This document shows, in pieces, positions 25,774 through 35,288 of a stretch of 64,000 bases of DNA. The stretch is from Paenibacillus sp. HWE-109. GTDB taxonomy: Bacteria > Bacillota > Bacilli > Paenibacillales > NBRC-103111. The number at the start of each line of letters is the position of its first letter. Position 1 is the first letter of the stretch. The stretch is from contig NZ_CP091881.1 of assembly GCF_022163125.1 (NCBI RefSeq), positions 434,001 through 498,000 of the forward strand. The letters run 5' to 3'. A model generated the notes under the pieces. That model was not told the DNA's origin. It did no database searches and worked only from the letters and a program-made list of their open reading frames with translations. The translations under genes were made by a program, and so were the position numbers.

Positions 25774-26673
25774 GTGACTGACGAGCGTTTTCAAAGGACC
25801 GAACTCATAGTGGGGCTCGGAATTGCAGGGAATGTAGGACTGGCGCTCCTCAAGGGGATCGTCGGCTTAATGGCGCAGAGCACTGCACTGCTTGCTGACG
25901 CAGCACATTCAACATCGGAAGCCATACGGAGTTCTCGCAAATCCAATAAGAGGATATCCATCTCGACCATTCTGCTCTCCCTGGTCATCTTGCTCTTAGG
26001 CGTTGAGATGGGATTCTCATCCGTGAAGTCGCTATGGACTGGGGGCGATCAGGCTCCGGAAGTTTATGCGCTGGCTGCTGTCGGTGTTGCTCTCCTGGCG
26101 AAAGAACTCTTTTTTCAATATACTTACAGGCTGGGCAAGCGTTTAAAAGATGAGGAATTAATTGCCAATGCAAGAGGGCGCCGTTCCGAGATATACTCTA
26201 CTCTTGTGGCTTTGATTGGTGTAACCGGGGCTTTGCTCGGTCAGTATGCAGGTCTTTCATTTCTTTATTACTTGGATCCATTAGCAGGGCTGGTGATATC
26301 CATATTGGTCATTCGCAAAGGGTATCTGTTTGTGAAAGATGCGATACATACTCCTCCTAATGAGGCGTGGCAGCAAGAAGATGCGGCAGATTTCATTGCA
26401 GCCGTGCAGGCCATAAAGGGAATTATAACGGTTGACGACTTGAAAGCACGCGAGCAGGGCCACTATGTTATCATTGATATTAAAATTAGTGTAAATCCAA
26501 GAGCATCCGTATGGGAGGGGCATGAGCTTTCCAAAAAGGTCAAGCAGCTGCTTATGAAACGGTACCAACATGTTTCAGATGTACTTGTCCATGTGGCCCC
26601 CTATGATGCTGGCTTTCCCTATAAACATAATGTGGATACAGAGCATAGTGAGTTTCCGTCTGTAGTTCATTAA
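25774..26673 (+). CDS. Cation diffusion facilitator-like protein with shortened membrane domain
   Basis: 299-aa CDF-family protein, by family a Zn/Mn/Fe proton antiporter. The N-terminal LLADAAHSTSEA resembles the site in TM2, and LDPLAGLVISILVIRKGY and the C-terminal cytoplasmic domain (about 205-285) are recognisable. Oddly, after that motif the protein goes straight to RSSRKSNKR and the TM4-like ILLSLVILLLGVEMG: about 28 residues holding TM3 and the usual DxxHPYGHG motif are missing. The TM5 site reads GRRSEIYST instead of HHRSDALSS. Metal transport is therefore doubtful. GTG at 25774 follows GGGGAG at 7 nt. recJ follows 21 nt later. Confidence 0.75.
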   Translation: MTDERFQRTELIVGLGIAGNVGLALLKGIVGLMAQSTALLADAAHSTSEAIRSSRKSNKRISISTILLSLVILLLGVEMGFSSVKSLWTGGDQAPEVYALAAVGVALLAKELFFQYTYRLGKRLKDEELIANARGRRSEIYSTLVALIGVTGALLGQYAGLSFLYYLDPLAGLVISILVIRKGYLFVKDAIHTPPNEAWQQEDAADFIAAVQAIKGIITVDDLKAREQGHYVIIDIKISVNPRASVWEGHELSKKVKQLLMKRYQHVSDVLVHVAPYDAGFPYKHNVDTEHSEFPSVVH

Positions 26674-26694
26674 AAAAGAAGGAGGACACACCAA

Positions 26695-29142
26695 GTGCTA
26701 GCACCTAAGGCAAGATGGAGCATAGGAAATGCGGATGAAATGCTCGTAGAAACGTTTGTGCGTGAGCTGCAGGTTGACCCGCTTGTCGCCAGATTGCTTG
26801 TTTTGCGAGATATACGCACGGTGCCGGATGCCGAACAATATATGCATGGTGGAGTCCAGTATTATCTTGACCCGTATCTGTTAGATGGGATGCTTCCCGC
26901 AGTGGAACGTATTCGTTTAGCGATTAAGAATGAGGAATTTATTCGTGTATATGGGGACTATGATGCGGATGGTGTAAGCAGTACTTCCTTAATGGCTCAT
27001 TTGTTAAAAGGTTTGGGCGCCCGCTTTGACACGTATATCCCTCATCGCATTCGAGAAGGCTATGGCCTGAATCGAGGTGCCATCGATTTAGCGAAGGAAC
27101 AAGGCGTCGATTTATTGATCACCGTTGATACTGGCATAAGCGCCGTGCAAGAAATCGCGTATTGCCAGGAGCTCGGTCTAGATGTGATTGTAACTGATCA
27201 CCATGAGCCGCCAGATGAGCTGCCGCAAGCTCTAGCCGTCATCAATCCGAAGAAGCCTGGCTGCCCGTATCCGTATAAACATCTTGCAGGGGTCGGTGTT
27301 GCCTTGAAGTTGGCGCACGCCCTTCTGGAGCGTTTGCCAGAGGAGCTGCTCGAATTTGCCGCACTGGGTACAGTGGCAGACTTGATGCCTCTGACGGGGG
27401 AAAACAGGCTGATTGTGAAGCAAGGTTTGCAGCGTATGCAGGATTCGGCGTATTCGGGGTTTCGGGCTCTGATCGGGGTATCCGGCATTGATAACAAGGA
27501 AGTCACCGCGTCCCATATTGGTTTCTCGTTGGCACCGAGAATTAATGCAAGCGGTCGATTGGAAGCCGCTGATATTGCGGTTAAGCTGCTGACAACGACC
27601 GATGACCAAGAAGCCGAGCAGATTGCTTATGAACTGGATGCGCTGAATAAAGAACGTCAACTTATCGTTGAAGAGATGGTGAAGGAAGCTTTCGTGCTTG
27701 CCGAACAACAGATGGCCAAAGGGTTGGATAAAGTCATCGTGGTTGTCAAGGAAGAGTGGAACGTGGGTGTAGTCGGTATTGTCGCTTCCAAAATTGTGGA
27801 GAAATTTTATCGGCCGACCCTGGTACTCAGTCTTGATCCTGCAACGGGGATAGCCAAAGGCTCTGCCCGTTCAATTGCCGGGTTCGACCTGCACAAAGCT
27901 TTGACAGCTTGTGACGAATGGCTGGATCACTATGGCGGCCATCAGGCCGCAGCGGGCATGAGCTTAAATCAGATTCATCTCGATGCTTTCACGCAGAAGC
28001 TCAATGAGCTGGCCGCAGCTACGCTAACGGAACAGGATTATATTCCGCTGTTCAAAGCAGATGCCGTATGCAGCTTGCCAGATGTGCCGATAGCCAGCAT
28101 TGAGCAGTTAGAGAAGCTTGCGCCCTTCGGTATGGGGAATCCAGCACCGAAATTTATGTTTGCGGATTTGCTGTTAGGTGAGATTCGCACAATGGGCAAA
28201 GAGAAGCAGCACTTGAAGCTCGCGCTGTCGCAGGCCAAAGAGGAAGTCAGCTGCGCAGTAGAAGCCGTGGGCTTCGGCAAAGGCAATCTCGCGACTTTGA
28301 TGGCGCCAGCTGCCAAAGTTGATGTGCTGGGTGAACTCTCCATCAATGAATGGAATGGCGTACGCAAGCCGCAAATTGTGATGCAGGATTTGCGGATCAC
28401 GCATATGCAGCTTTTTGATTGGCGCGGAGCCGGACAGCTGAGCGCAAAGCTGCAAGTGCTTGAGAATAATTTGGCTTCCAGCAACCAGAAAAGCGTGAAG
28501 ACGCCAGCCGTTGTCCTGTTCGATGAGGCGGATGTGAACAGATTCACATCAACAGCTTTTCAGTTAGGCGACGACGTGCCTTACTGGGTTGTTCAAGATG
28601 ACGAGCAAGTTCGACCGGGGAACGAAGCAGCGAGACTTAATGATTTTGCCCATATGCAGGACATTATTCTTTATACGATTCCAAGAAGCATCGCCAGCTT
28701 GCAAAGCGTGCTTCAACAAGCGAGCGGAATGATGCGCTGCTACCCAGTTTTTGCGGAACTGGGACCTGATAGCGGCAGTACGCTGCCGTCTCGCGAGATG
28801 TTCAAAATGCTTTATGGCACTTTGCAAAAGGACGGTTCACTGAACGTGCAAGATGTGCGTATCATGACCTCATTTAGCAAACGTTCCGGACTTTCACCTG
28901 CAATGATTCAATTCATTTTATCGGTTTTTGAAGAGTTGGGTTTTGTTGACCGGCAAGGTCCTCATGTTAGATTGCAGGCGTCACCAGCCAAAAAAGATCT
29001 TACAGCATCCCGCTTGTATCAACATAGATTGCATCGTCAGGAAGTGGAGTCCATTGTTATGTATTCCTCAGCCAAAGAGCTTGAACAATGGATCGCTGAA
29101 CAATTACAAAAAGAACATCACTTATTGGAGGAAATCATATGA
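26695..29142 (+). CDS. recJ: Single-stranded-DNA-specific exonuclease RecJ
   Basis: 5'-3' ssDNA exonuclease of the DHH superfamily for recombination and mismatch repair. 815 aa: DHH domain motifs DYDADGVSSTS (about 86-96), TVDTGIS and VTDHHEPP; DHHA1 domain with GGHQAAAGMS (about 417-426); an OB fold; and a C-terminal extension of about 230 residues typical of Firmicute RecJ. GTG at 26695 after GAAGGAGGA. Stop overlaps apt by 4 nt. Confidence 0.95.
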   Translation: MLAPKARWSIGNADEMLVETFVRELQVDPLVARLLVLRDIRTVPDAEQYMHGGVQYYLDPYLLDGMLPAVERIRLAIKNEEFIRVYGDYDADGVSSTSLMAHLLKGLGARFDTYIPHRIREGYGLNRGAIDLAKEQGVDLLITVDTGISAVQEIAYCQELGLDVIVTDHHEPPDELPQALAVINPKKPGCPYPYKHLAGVGVALKLAHALLERLPEELLEFAALGTVADLMPLTGENRLIVKQGLQRMQDSAYSGFRALIGVSGIDNKEVTASHIGFSLAPRINASGRLEAADIAVKLLTTTDDQEAEQIAYELDALNKERQLIVEEMVKEAFVLAEQQMAKGLDKVIVVVKEEWNVGVVGIVASKIVEKFYRPTLVLSLDPATGIAKGSARSIAGFDLHKALTACDEWLDHYGGHQAAAGMSLNQIHLDAFTQKLNELAAATLTEQDYIPLFKADAVCSLPDVPIASIEQLEKLAPFGMGNPAPKFMFADLLLGEIRTMGKEKQHLKLALSQAKEEVSCAVEAVGFGKGNLATLMAPAAKVDVLGELSINEWNGVRKPQIVMQDLRITHMQLFDWRGAGQLSAKLQVLENNLASSNQKSVKTPAVVLFDEADVNRFTSTAFQLGDDVPYWVVQDDEQVRPGNEAARLNDFAHMQDIILYTIPRSIASLQSVLQQASGMMRCYPVFAELGPDSGSTLPSREMFKMLYGTLQKDGSLNVQDVRIMTSFSKRSGLSPAMIQFILSVFEELGFVDRQGPHVRLQASPAKKDLTASRLYQHRLHRQEVESIVMYSSAKELEQWIAEQLQKEHHLLEEII

Positions 29143-29651
29143 ATTTCAAAGAATATATTCGCGTAATCCCGGACTTTCCACAACCAGGCATTCGGTTCAA
29201 GGACATTACAACGTTGCTCCAAAATGGTCCTGTGTACAAAGAAGCTATTGACCAGTTGAAAGAATTGATCAAAGAGAAGCAAATCGATGTAATTGCCGGC
29301 CCTGAAGCCCGCGGTTTCGTGATTGGCGCTCCGCTTGCTTACTCCCTTGGAGTTGGTTTTATTCCGATTCGCAAGAGCGGCAAGCTGCCTGGTGAAACGA
29401 TCGAAGCGGATTATGCGCTGGAATACGGCAAAGATAAATTGGCGATGCATAAAGATGCGATTAAACCAGGTCAAAAGGTCCTGATCGCTGATGATTTGCT
29501 GGCCACAGGCGGGACGATTCAAACTTCCATCGATTTGATTAAACAGTTGGGCGGCGATATTGTCGGGGCCGCATTCTTGATTGAGCTCAGCTACCTGGAC
29601 GGAAGAAGCAAGTTTGACGGCATCGATGTGGTATCCCTAGTTCAATATTAA
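29139..29651 (+). CDS. apt: Adenine phosphoribosyltransferase
   Basis: Salvages adenine with PRPP to AMP. 170 aa, full length, with the PRPP-binding loop VLIADDLLATGGTI (about 117-130) and GPEARGFVIGAPLAY. ATG after TTGGAGGA, overlapping the recJ stop (ATGA), so coupled to recJ as in Bacillus. Confidence 0.97.
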   Translation: MNFKEYIRVIPDFPQPGIRFKDITTLLQNGPVYKEAIDQLKELIKEKQIDVIAGPEARGFVIGAPLAYSLGVGFIPIRKSGKLPGETIEADYALEYGKDKLAMHKDAIKPGQKVLIADDLLATGGTIQTSIDLIKQLGGDIVGAAFLIELSYLDGRSKFDGIDVVSLVQY

Positions 29652-29659
29652 TGACACCG

Positions 29660-29700
29660 AAACACCTCATGATTGCCCAGGCAATCGTGGGGTGTTTTCC
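29660..29700 (+). terminator. Terminator after apt
   Basis: Long stem AACACCTCATGATTGCC / GGCAATCGTGGGGTGTT with a 2-4 nt loop and a short T-run (TTTTCC). Confidence 0.75.
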
Positions 29701-29836
29701 TAACAATTTGAGAAATCATCCAAAGGTTTGCGATAAAATGATGCAATTTGTCGAAAGTGTAGGGGCGAATAGTTGACGCGGAGCCTGCCTTGCAGGCATA
29801 ATGGATAAAAATCGATTAAAGGGAATGGGTAGATGC

Positions 29837-32020
29837 ATGGGTATAGAGCAGCTTCTAGAGAAGGCCGCCACCTATCTGAAAGAGAATGATTTGCAGAGGA
29901 TTCGGGAGGCCTATGAATTCGCGGATGAAGCCCATCATGGCCAAGTTCGCAAATCGGGGGAGCCCTATATTCTGCATCCACTCGCTGTTGCAGATATATT
30001 GGTGAATATGCAGATGGATGTGACATCCATCATTGCGGCACTTCTGCATGATGTCGTTGAAGATACAACAGTTTCACTGGAAACTGTTTTAGATAAGTTT
30101 GGGAAAACGTGCGCAATGCTTGTTGATGGCTTGACGAAGTTGGAACGGATTAAATTCAAGTCCAAGGAAGAGCAGCAGAACGAGAATTATCGCAAAATGT
30201 TCGTCGCGATGGCGCAGGACATTCGGGTTATTCTGATTAAACTGGCTGACCGCTTGCATAATATGCGCACATTGAAGTACCAGTCGGAAGAAAGCCAACG
30301 GCGCATCGCGGAAGAAACCTTGGAAATCTTCTGTCCGATTGCGCATCGCCTTGGTATTTCCACGATCAAGTGGGAGATGGAGGACATTGCCCTCCGTTAT
30401 TTGAATCCGCAGCAATACTACCGAATCGTGAATCTTATGCAGAAGAAGCGGACCGAGCGCGAGCAGTATATTGAGGATGTTATTCACAGCATCAAAGAGA
30501 AATTGGATGAGATGGGTATTCAAGGAGATATTTCTGGAAGACCCAAACATTTGTACAGTATTTACAAAAAAATGAGTTCCCGCGGCAAGCAGTTCAATGA
30601 GATTTATGATCTCATGGCGCTGCGCGTCATAGTCGATGGAATCAAAGATTGCTACGCTTCTTTGGGCATTATTCATACGTTGTGGAAGCCGATGCCAGGG
30701 CGTTTCAAGGACTATATCGCGATGCCTAAGCCGAATATGTACCAATCCCTGCATACGACTGTCATTGGGCCTAAGGGAGAGCCCTTGGAGGTTCAGATTC
30801 GGACTTGGGAGATGCACAGAACCTCAGAGTTCGGAATCGCTGCTCATTGGGCTTACAAAGAGGGAGGCACAGTCGTCCCTTCCGGCACATTTGAAGATAA
30901 AATGAGCTGGTTCCGTGAAATTCTGGAGCTGCAGCATGAAACGAACGATGCCTCCGAATTCATGGAATCCATGAAAATGGATTTCTTCTCTGACCTTGTT
31001 TTCGTATTTACGCCAAAAGGTGAAGTGATCGAGCTTCCTGCTGGTTCCGTACCCCTGGATTTTGCTTACCGCATTCATACGGAAGTCGGCAATCGCACGA
31101 TTGGCGCCAAGGTCAATTCGCGGATTGTTCCGCTTGATCACAAACTCAAAACGGGGGATATTATCGAAATTCTGACGTCCAAGCATTCCTACGGACCTAG
31201 TCAGGATTGGGTGAAGATTGCGCAGTCCTCTCATGCGCGCAGCAAAATCAAGCAGTGGTTCAAGAAAGAGAAACGCGAAGAAAACGTTGAAAAAGGCAAG
31301 GATATGATTGAACGCGAACTCAAAAGGTTGGCGATCGATCCTCCGACGCTGATGAGCGATGATAAAATGCTCGAAGCAGCCAAGAAATTCAACTTCAATG
31401 ATATCGAAGATATGTTGTCTGCTGTTGGGTTTGGCGGTATTACAGCGGCCCAAATCTGTACGAAACTAACCGAGAAGCTGCGGAGAGAAGCTGAGGAAGC
31501 ACAAGTGCTGCAGCTGACCAGCGAGGTTAAGGAAGTCAAATCCAAGGAAAATGAGCGGAAAGGCCGGCCGACGAACGGCGTGCGCGTCAAAGGCGTCGAT
31601 AACTTGCTGGTTCGTTTTGCCCGCTGCTGTAATCCGGTGCCTGGCGATTTGATTATCGGTTATATCACGCGCGGTCGTGGGGTGTCTGTTCACCGCTCGG
31701 ATTGCACGAACATTCCTTCCAGCATGGGAGAAGAAGAGCGCGTCATTGAAGTGGACTGGGCGGAAGCCGTGGAATCCAACTTCAACGTGGAGATTGAGAT
31801 CACGGGGCATGATCGCCGCGCTTTCTTGAATGAAGTACTGCAAGCTGTCTCCGAAAGCAAGACGATGATTTCAGCCGTTTCCGGACGTTCGGATAAAAAT
31901 AAGATGGCGACGGTTCATATGACGATTTTGATCAAAAATATCGACCATTTGCAGTCAGTCGTCGAGAAAATCAAACGGGTCAAAGATGTTTATTCCGTAC
32001 AGCGAATCATGCAGAGCTAG
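29837..32020 (+). CDS. relA: Bifunctional (p)ppGpp synthetase/hydrolase
   Basis: Controls the stringent response by making and degrading (p)ppGpp. About 727 aa: HD hydrolase domain with intact LLHDVVEDT (so the hydrolase should be active), synthetase domain (YDLMALRVIVDGIKDCYASLG), TGS domain (VFVFTPKGEVIELPAGSVPLDFAYRIHT), zinc-finger-like region (ARCCNPVPGDLIIGYITRGRGVSVHR), and ACT domain at the C-terminus. The ATG at 29837 is preferred by similarity of MGIEQLLEKA; ATGs at 29801 and 29825 would add 12 or 4 residues. A perfect GCCTGC/GCAGGC hairpin (29783-29797) lies just upstream. Confidence 0.95.
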   Translation: MGIEQLLEKAATYLKENDLQRIREAYEFADEAHHGQVRKSGEPYILHPLAVADILVNMQMDVTSIIAALLHDVVEDTTVSLETVLDKFGKTCAMLVDGLTKLERIKFKSKEEQQNENYRKMFVAMAQDIRVILIKLADRLHNMRTLKYQSEESQRRIAEETLEIFCPIAHRLGISTIKWEMEDIALRYLNPQQYYRIVNLMQKKRTEREQYIEDVIHSIKEKLDEMGIQGDISGRPKHLYSIYKKMSSRGKQFNEIYDLMALRVIVDGIKDCYASLGIIHTLWKPMPGRFKDYIAMPKPNMYQSLHTTVIGPKGEPLEVQIRTWEMHRTSEFGIAAHWAYKEGGTVVPSGTFEDKMSWFREILELQHETNDASEFMESMKMDFFSDLVFVFTPKGEVIELPAGSVPLDFAYRIHTEVGNRTIGAKVNSRIVPLDHKLKTGDIIEILTSKHSYGPSQDWVKIAQSSHARSKIKQWFKKEKREENVEKGKDMIERELKRLAIDPPTLMSDDKMLEAAKKFNFNDIEDMLSAVGFGGITAAQICTKLTEKLRREAEEAQVLQLTSEVKEVKSKENERKGRPTNGVRVKGVDNLLVRFARCCNPVPGDLIIGYITRGRGVSVHRSDCTNIPSSMGEEERVIEVDWAEAVESNFNVEIEITGHDRRAFLNEVLQAVSESKTMISAVSGRSDKNKMATVHMTILIKNIDHLQSVVEKIKRVKDVYSVQRIMQS

Positions 32021-32059
32021 CGGATTGATGCTGTAAGGGTAAGGAGTTTTGGTGAAGCG

Positions 32060-32500
32060 ATGAGAGTTGTTGTGCAGCGCTGCAAGCGCGCCGAGGTTAC
32101 AGTTAATAATAGATCTATTGGCCGTATCGATGAGGGACTCATGCTGCTTGTAGGCGTCACCCACGAAGATACGGAGCAGGATGCCAAATATTTAGCGGAG
32201 AAAATCGCCGGACTGCGTATTTTTGAAGATGAAACTGGCAAAATGAATCTTTCTGTCCTAGAGACCGATGGCCAAATTTTGTCGGTTTCGCAGTTTACCT
32301 TGTATGGGGATTGCCGCAAAGGGAAGCGTCCTAATTTCATGGCAGCGGCGCGGCCAGAGCAAGCGGAGCCTTTATACGACAAGTTCAATGACCTGCTTAG
32401 AGCTCAAGGGTTGCACGTGGAGACGGGCGCATTTGGTGAAATGATGGATGTTTCTTTGACCAATTGGGGACCTGTGACTCTTGTAATTGACAGTAAATAG
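32060..32500 (+). CDS. dtd: D-aminoacyl-tRNA deacylase
   Basis: Removes D-amino acids (and Gly from mischarged tRNA-Ala) from tRNA. 146 aa, family motifs VGVTHEDTEQDAKYLAEKI, SQFTLYGDCRKGKRPNF and the C-terminal Gly-Pro cis motif in NWGPVTLVID. Follows relA by 39 nt, as in Bacillus. Confidence 0.96.
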   Translation: MRVVVQRCKRAEVTVNNRSIGRIDEGLMLLVGVTHEDTEQDAKYLAEKIAGLRIFEDETGKMNLSVLETDGQILSVSQFTLYGDCRKGKRPNFMAAARPEQAEPLYDKFNDLLRAQGLHVETGAFGEMMDVSLTNWGPVTLVIDSK

Positions 32501-32587
32501 GCTTATCTTGGACAGGATGCCAAAGGATAAGGCTTTAACTGACTGGTTATACTGAATAGGTATATTCATGCAGTTAGGAGCATCCGG

Positions 32588-32761
32588 ATGCGACAATCGA
32601 TCAAACACAAAGCCATGACCGCACCAGAGCAGCAGATCTTCCACACTAGCCTTGCTGAGCGTATGAGCCAAGCGCCAGCGCTTGCTGATGTGGAAATAAG
32701 CAGTGAATTCACGTCTGATCAAGAGAAGATGAAAAGCATTCCCAAGAAATCCTATCGGTAA
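32588..32761 (+). CDS. Small 57-aa protein, unknown function
   Basis: Short open frame running from MRQSIKHKAMTAPEQQ to KSIPKKSYR, charged and probably helical, with no transmembrane segment and no recognised domain. ATG at 32588 is preceded by TTAGGAG at 9 nt, and a clear terminator begins 5 nt after the stop, so it has the layout of a real gene between dtd and the FAD enzyme. Conservation cannot be judged here. Confidence 0.5.
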   Translation: MRQSIKHKAMTAPEQQIFHTSLAERMSQAPALADVEISSEFTSDQEKMKSIPKKSYR

Positions 32762-32765
32762 CCAT

Positions 32766-32810
32766 AAAGCCTCGCATGCGCTCAAAAACGCATGGTGAGG
32801 CTTTATTTGT
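32766..32810 (+). terminator. Terminator after the 57-aa ORF
   Basis: Stem AAAGCCTCgCATGCG / CGCATGgTGAGGCTTT with an A-rich loop, followed by ATTTG. Confidence 0.8.
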
Positions 32811-32959
32811 GCATCTGCAGAATTTCTCTAGACCTCCAAGTTGTGGTAAACTAACAAGTGATGTTCAGGCAACAAATCAAACAACTGCGCAAATAGGCTT
32901 ATCCTGCGATTCATTCAGGTAAGCATAGAGCAGGAGACAAGGCGGGTGCTTTTGTTTTA

Positions 32960-34906
32960 ATGGCAAATTCGAATCGTAATACGTCCTCATCCAAGGGCTG
33001 GGTTTGGTTGATGGGAATCTTGATTTTACTCGCGGTGGCAGCAGCAGCTTCATCCTTGTATTATCAATACAAACACCTGGCGGAAACTGAGCATAAAGTT
33101 AGCAAACAAGGCATTGAAGAAGTCAAATCGGTTAAAAAAGTAAAAGAGGCTTACGATGTTATTGTCGTGGGAACAGATCCGGAGGGGGTCGCAGCGGCTG
33201 TTTCAGCGGCTCGCAACGGAATGACAACCTTGCTCGTTGACGGGCGCAACCGCGAGATTCTAGGCGGGCTTATGACCTTGGGATGGATTAACTCCCTCGA
33301 TATGAACTATTCTCCAGGCAAAACTCTATTAGGGAAAGACGATGTATTTAACAAGGGCTTCTTCTCGGAATGGTATGCCAAAATCGAAGGTGATTCCTTT
33401 GATGTGAATACAGCCGCGAATGCGTTCTATGACTTGGTCAAAAACGAAAAAAACATTGATCTTTTACTTAAAACCAAATCCATTGAGCCGCTCATTAATG
33501 ATAATAAGACCTTAGTTCAAGGGGCCAAAATTACGCTTCAAAACGGTGATACGCAGATGGTCAAAGCTGCCTCTGTGATCGATGCTACACAGGATGGAGA
33601 TTTTGCCGCAGCGGCAGGTGTTCCTTTTACAATCGGGCATGAAGATATTGGGGATCCTAATTCCAAAATGGCTGTTACGCTCGCCTTCCGTCTCAAAAAT
33701 GTAACGCAGGACGTTTGGAATATGATGGCCAAAAGATTGAACAATGATGATAGTCCGGATACAGGTGTCAACGAAGTAAGTGTTTTTGGTTATGGTGAAA
33801 TGAGCAGCTATCCGGCGCTTAACAAAGAAAGAGCCAAGATGAGAGGATTTAATATGGGCAGGCAGAATGATAATACTGTCCTTATTAATGCCCTGCAAAT
33901 TTTTGGCGTAGACACCTTTGATCCCAAATCCGTTCAAGAAGCTTTTGATATCGGAAAAAAGGAATTGCCTAATATTGTCGCTTATATGAAAAAGACGTTC
34001 CCCGAATTTGCAACTATCGAGCTCGATGGTTCGGCGCCAGAGCTCTATGTGAGGGAAACACGCCATATGCAGGGTGAATACCGCTTGAGTATTGTTGATG
34101 TTTGTACGAACAATGATCAGTGGGACCGTATTGGATTCGGCTCTTATGCTGTCGATATTCAAAGGGTTTCGCCTACAGACTCCGGCAATGTCGTTTGCAA
34201 ACCGAAGCAGTATGCAATTCCGTTCCGCAGCATTGTGCCGCAGAAAGTGGATGGACTGCTTGTTGTAGGTCGAGCGGCCAGCTACGATACGTTGCCGCAC
34301 GGAAGCGCGAGAGTAATGCCTACGGGGATGGCTGAAGGCGAAGCAGCAGGTGCTGCTGCAATGCTGGCGAAGCAGGAGAAGATGACGTTCCGTCAGCTCT
34401 CCGCATCCAAAGAAACCATCGCAAAGCTGCAAGCACAGTTAACGAAGCAAGGGATGGAATTACCGCCGATGACGCTCAAGCCGCAGCCTTTTATGGAGCA
34501 CAAAGCCTACGAGGGGCTAAAGTCTGCTCTAATGTTGGGGCTAGCCTCTGGCGCATACACCAACAACTTCCGTCTAGACGATGCCGCGAATCCTAAGCGG
34601 ATGGTGAACCTTGTGAGCGGTGCGAAGAAGATGAAACCGGATGCTTTCAAAGGGGATGTTGCGAAGGCGATCGACAAGCTTGATAACGCTGATAAAGTAT
34701 CATTAACTTTGGAGCAAGCCAGTTATACGATCACCCAAGCGCTTGGAATTACAGCTTCCCAGAATGAAGCGCAAGCGAAGTTGGTCGAGAACAAGCTGCT
34801 GACCGAGGCAACTTTGAAGCTGATTGCGGACAAGACAAAGCTAACCAATGGAGATACCTATTTGATCATTCGAGATGTGAAGACAGGTTTGACCGGGAAG
34901 CCATAA
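32960..34906 (+). CDS. Membrane-anchored FAD-dependent oxidoreductase
   Basis: 648-aa protein: N-terminal transmembrane anchor (about 14-36, WVWLMGILILLAVAAAASSLYY), then a FAD_oxidored-type (PF12831-like) domain with the dinucleotide fold YDVIVVGTDPEGVAAAVSAARNG (about 65-87), GGLMTLGWINSLD, VIDATQDGDFAAAAGVPF, ETRHMQGEYRLS and the C-terminal flavin motif LLVVGRAASYDTLPHGSARVMPTGMAEGEAAG. The tail (about 470-648) is unlike known domains. It is probably extracytoplasmic or membrane-surface bound; substrate unknown. The ATG has no close ribosome binding site (AGGAG is 24 nt upstream), and no other in-frame start was found. Confidence 0.8.
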   Translation: MANSNRNTSSSKGWVWLMGILILLAVAAAASSLYYQYKHLAETEHKVSKQGIEEVKSVKKVKEAYDVIVVGTDPEGVAAAVSAARNGMTTLLVDGRNREILGGLMTLGWINSLDMNYSPGKTLLGKDDVFNKGFFSEWYAKIEGDSFDVNTAANAFYDLVKNEKNIDLLLKTKSIEPLINDNKTLVQGAKITLQNGDTQMVKAASVIDATQDGDFAAAAGVPFTIGHEDIGDPNSKMAVTLAFRLKNVTQDVWNMMAKRLNNDDSPDTGVNEVSVFGYGEMSSYPALNKERAKMRGFNMGRQNDNTVLINALQIFGVDTFDPKSVQEAFDIGKKELPNIVAYMKKTFPEFATIELDGSAPELYVRETRHMQGEYRLSIVDVCTNNDQWDRIGFGSYAVDIQRVSPTDSGNVVCKPKQYAIPFRSIVPQKVDGLLVVGRAASYDTLPHGSARVMPTGMAEGEAAGAAAMLAKQEKMTFRQLSASKETIAKLQAQLTKQGMELPPMTLKPQPFMEHKAYEGLKSALMLGLASGAYTNNFRLDDAANPKRMVNLVSGAKKMKPDAFKGDVAKAIDKLDNADKVSLTLEQASYTITQALGITASQNEAQAKLVENKLLTEATLKLIADKTKLTNGDTYLIIRDVKTGLTGKP

Positions 34907-34912
34907 ATAAAA

Positions 34913-34956
34913 CAAGAGCCTTACTGCCGCAATGGATGTGGCGGTAAGGCTCTAAG
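34913..34956 (+). terminator. Terminator-like hairpin after the FAD enzyme
   Basis: AGAGCCTTACTGC / GCGGTAAGGCTCT (one G-T pair) between convergent genes; T-run poor. Confidence 0.6.
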
Positions 34957-34997
34957 TTTGAGTCAGGATGAGAATAAAGTGTGTACGCTTACATATA

Positions 34998-35288
34998 TCA
35001 GTCAGCTTCTGCAGCATCCTCTTCTGCTTCGGCAGATGCTTCCTCATCCGCAGCTTCTTCCGCTTCAGCTTCTTCCGCTTCAGCCTCTTCCTCAGCTTCT
35101 ACTTCTTCCTCTTCAGCGGCTTCTTCCTCTTCTTCCGCTTCTACGGCATCATCCGACTCTTCAGTGGCCTCATCCTCGGCTGTTTCTTCAGCTGCATCAT
35201 CTTCTACTTCTGCTTCGGTTTCAGATTCTTCAGAGAAGAGCACCACTAGGTCTTGCCGATCATCTTGAAACTCGTTTTGTTTTGTCAT
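34998..35288 (-). CDS. Highly acidic low-complexity small protein
   Basis: 96 aa. After a normal N-terminus (TKQNEFQDDRQDLVVLFSEESE) the remaining roughly 75 residues are almost only Glu, Ala and Asp, so the product is extremely acidic and probably disordered. ATG at 35288 is preceded by AGGAGG, supporting real translation. No family recognised; the start DLVVLFSEE recalls DUF1292 proteins but this is weak. The plus-strand Ser/Ala and Leu/Pro reading frames here are shadows of the GAA/GCN-rich sequence. Confidence 0.6.
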   Translation of the reverse strand: MTKQNEFQDDRQDLVVLFSEESETEAEVEDDAAEETAEDEATEESDDAVEAEEEEEAAEEEEVEAEEEAEAEEAEAEEAADEEASAEAEEDAAEAD

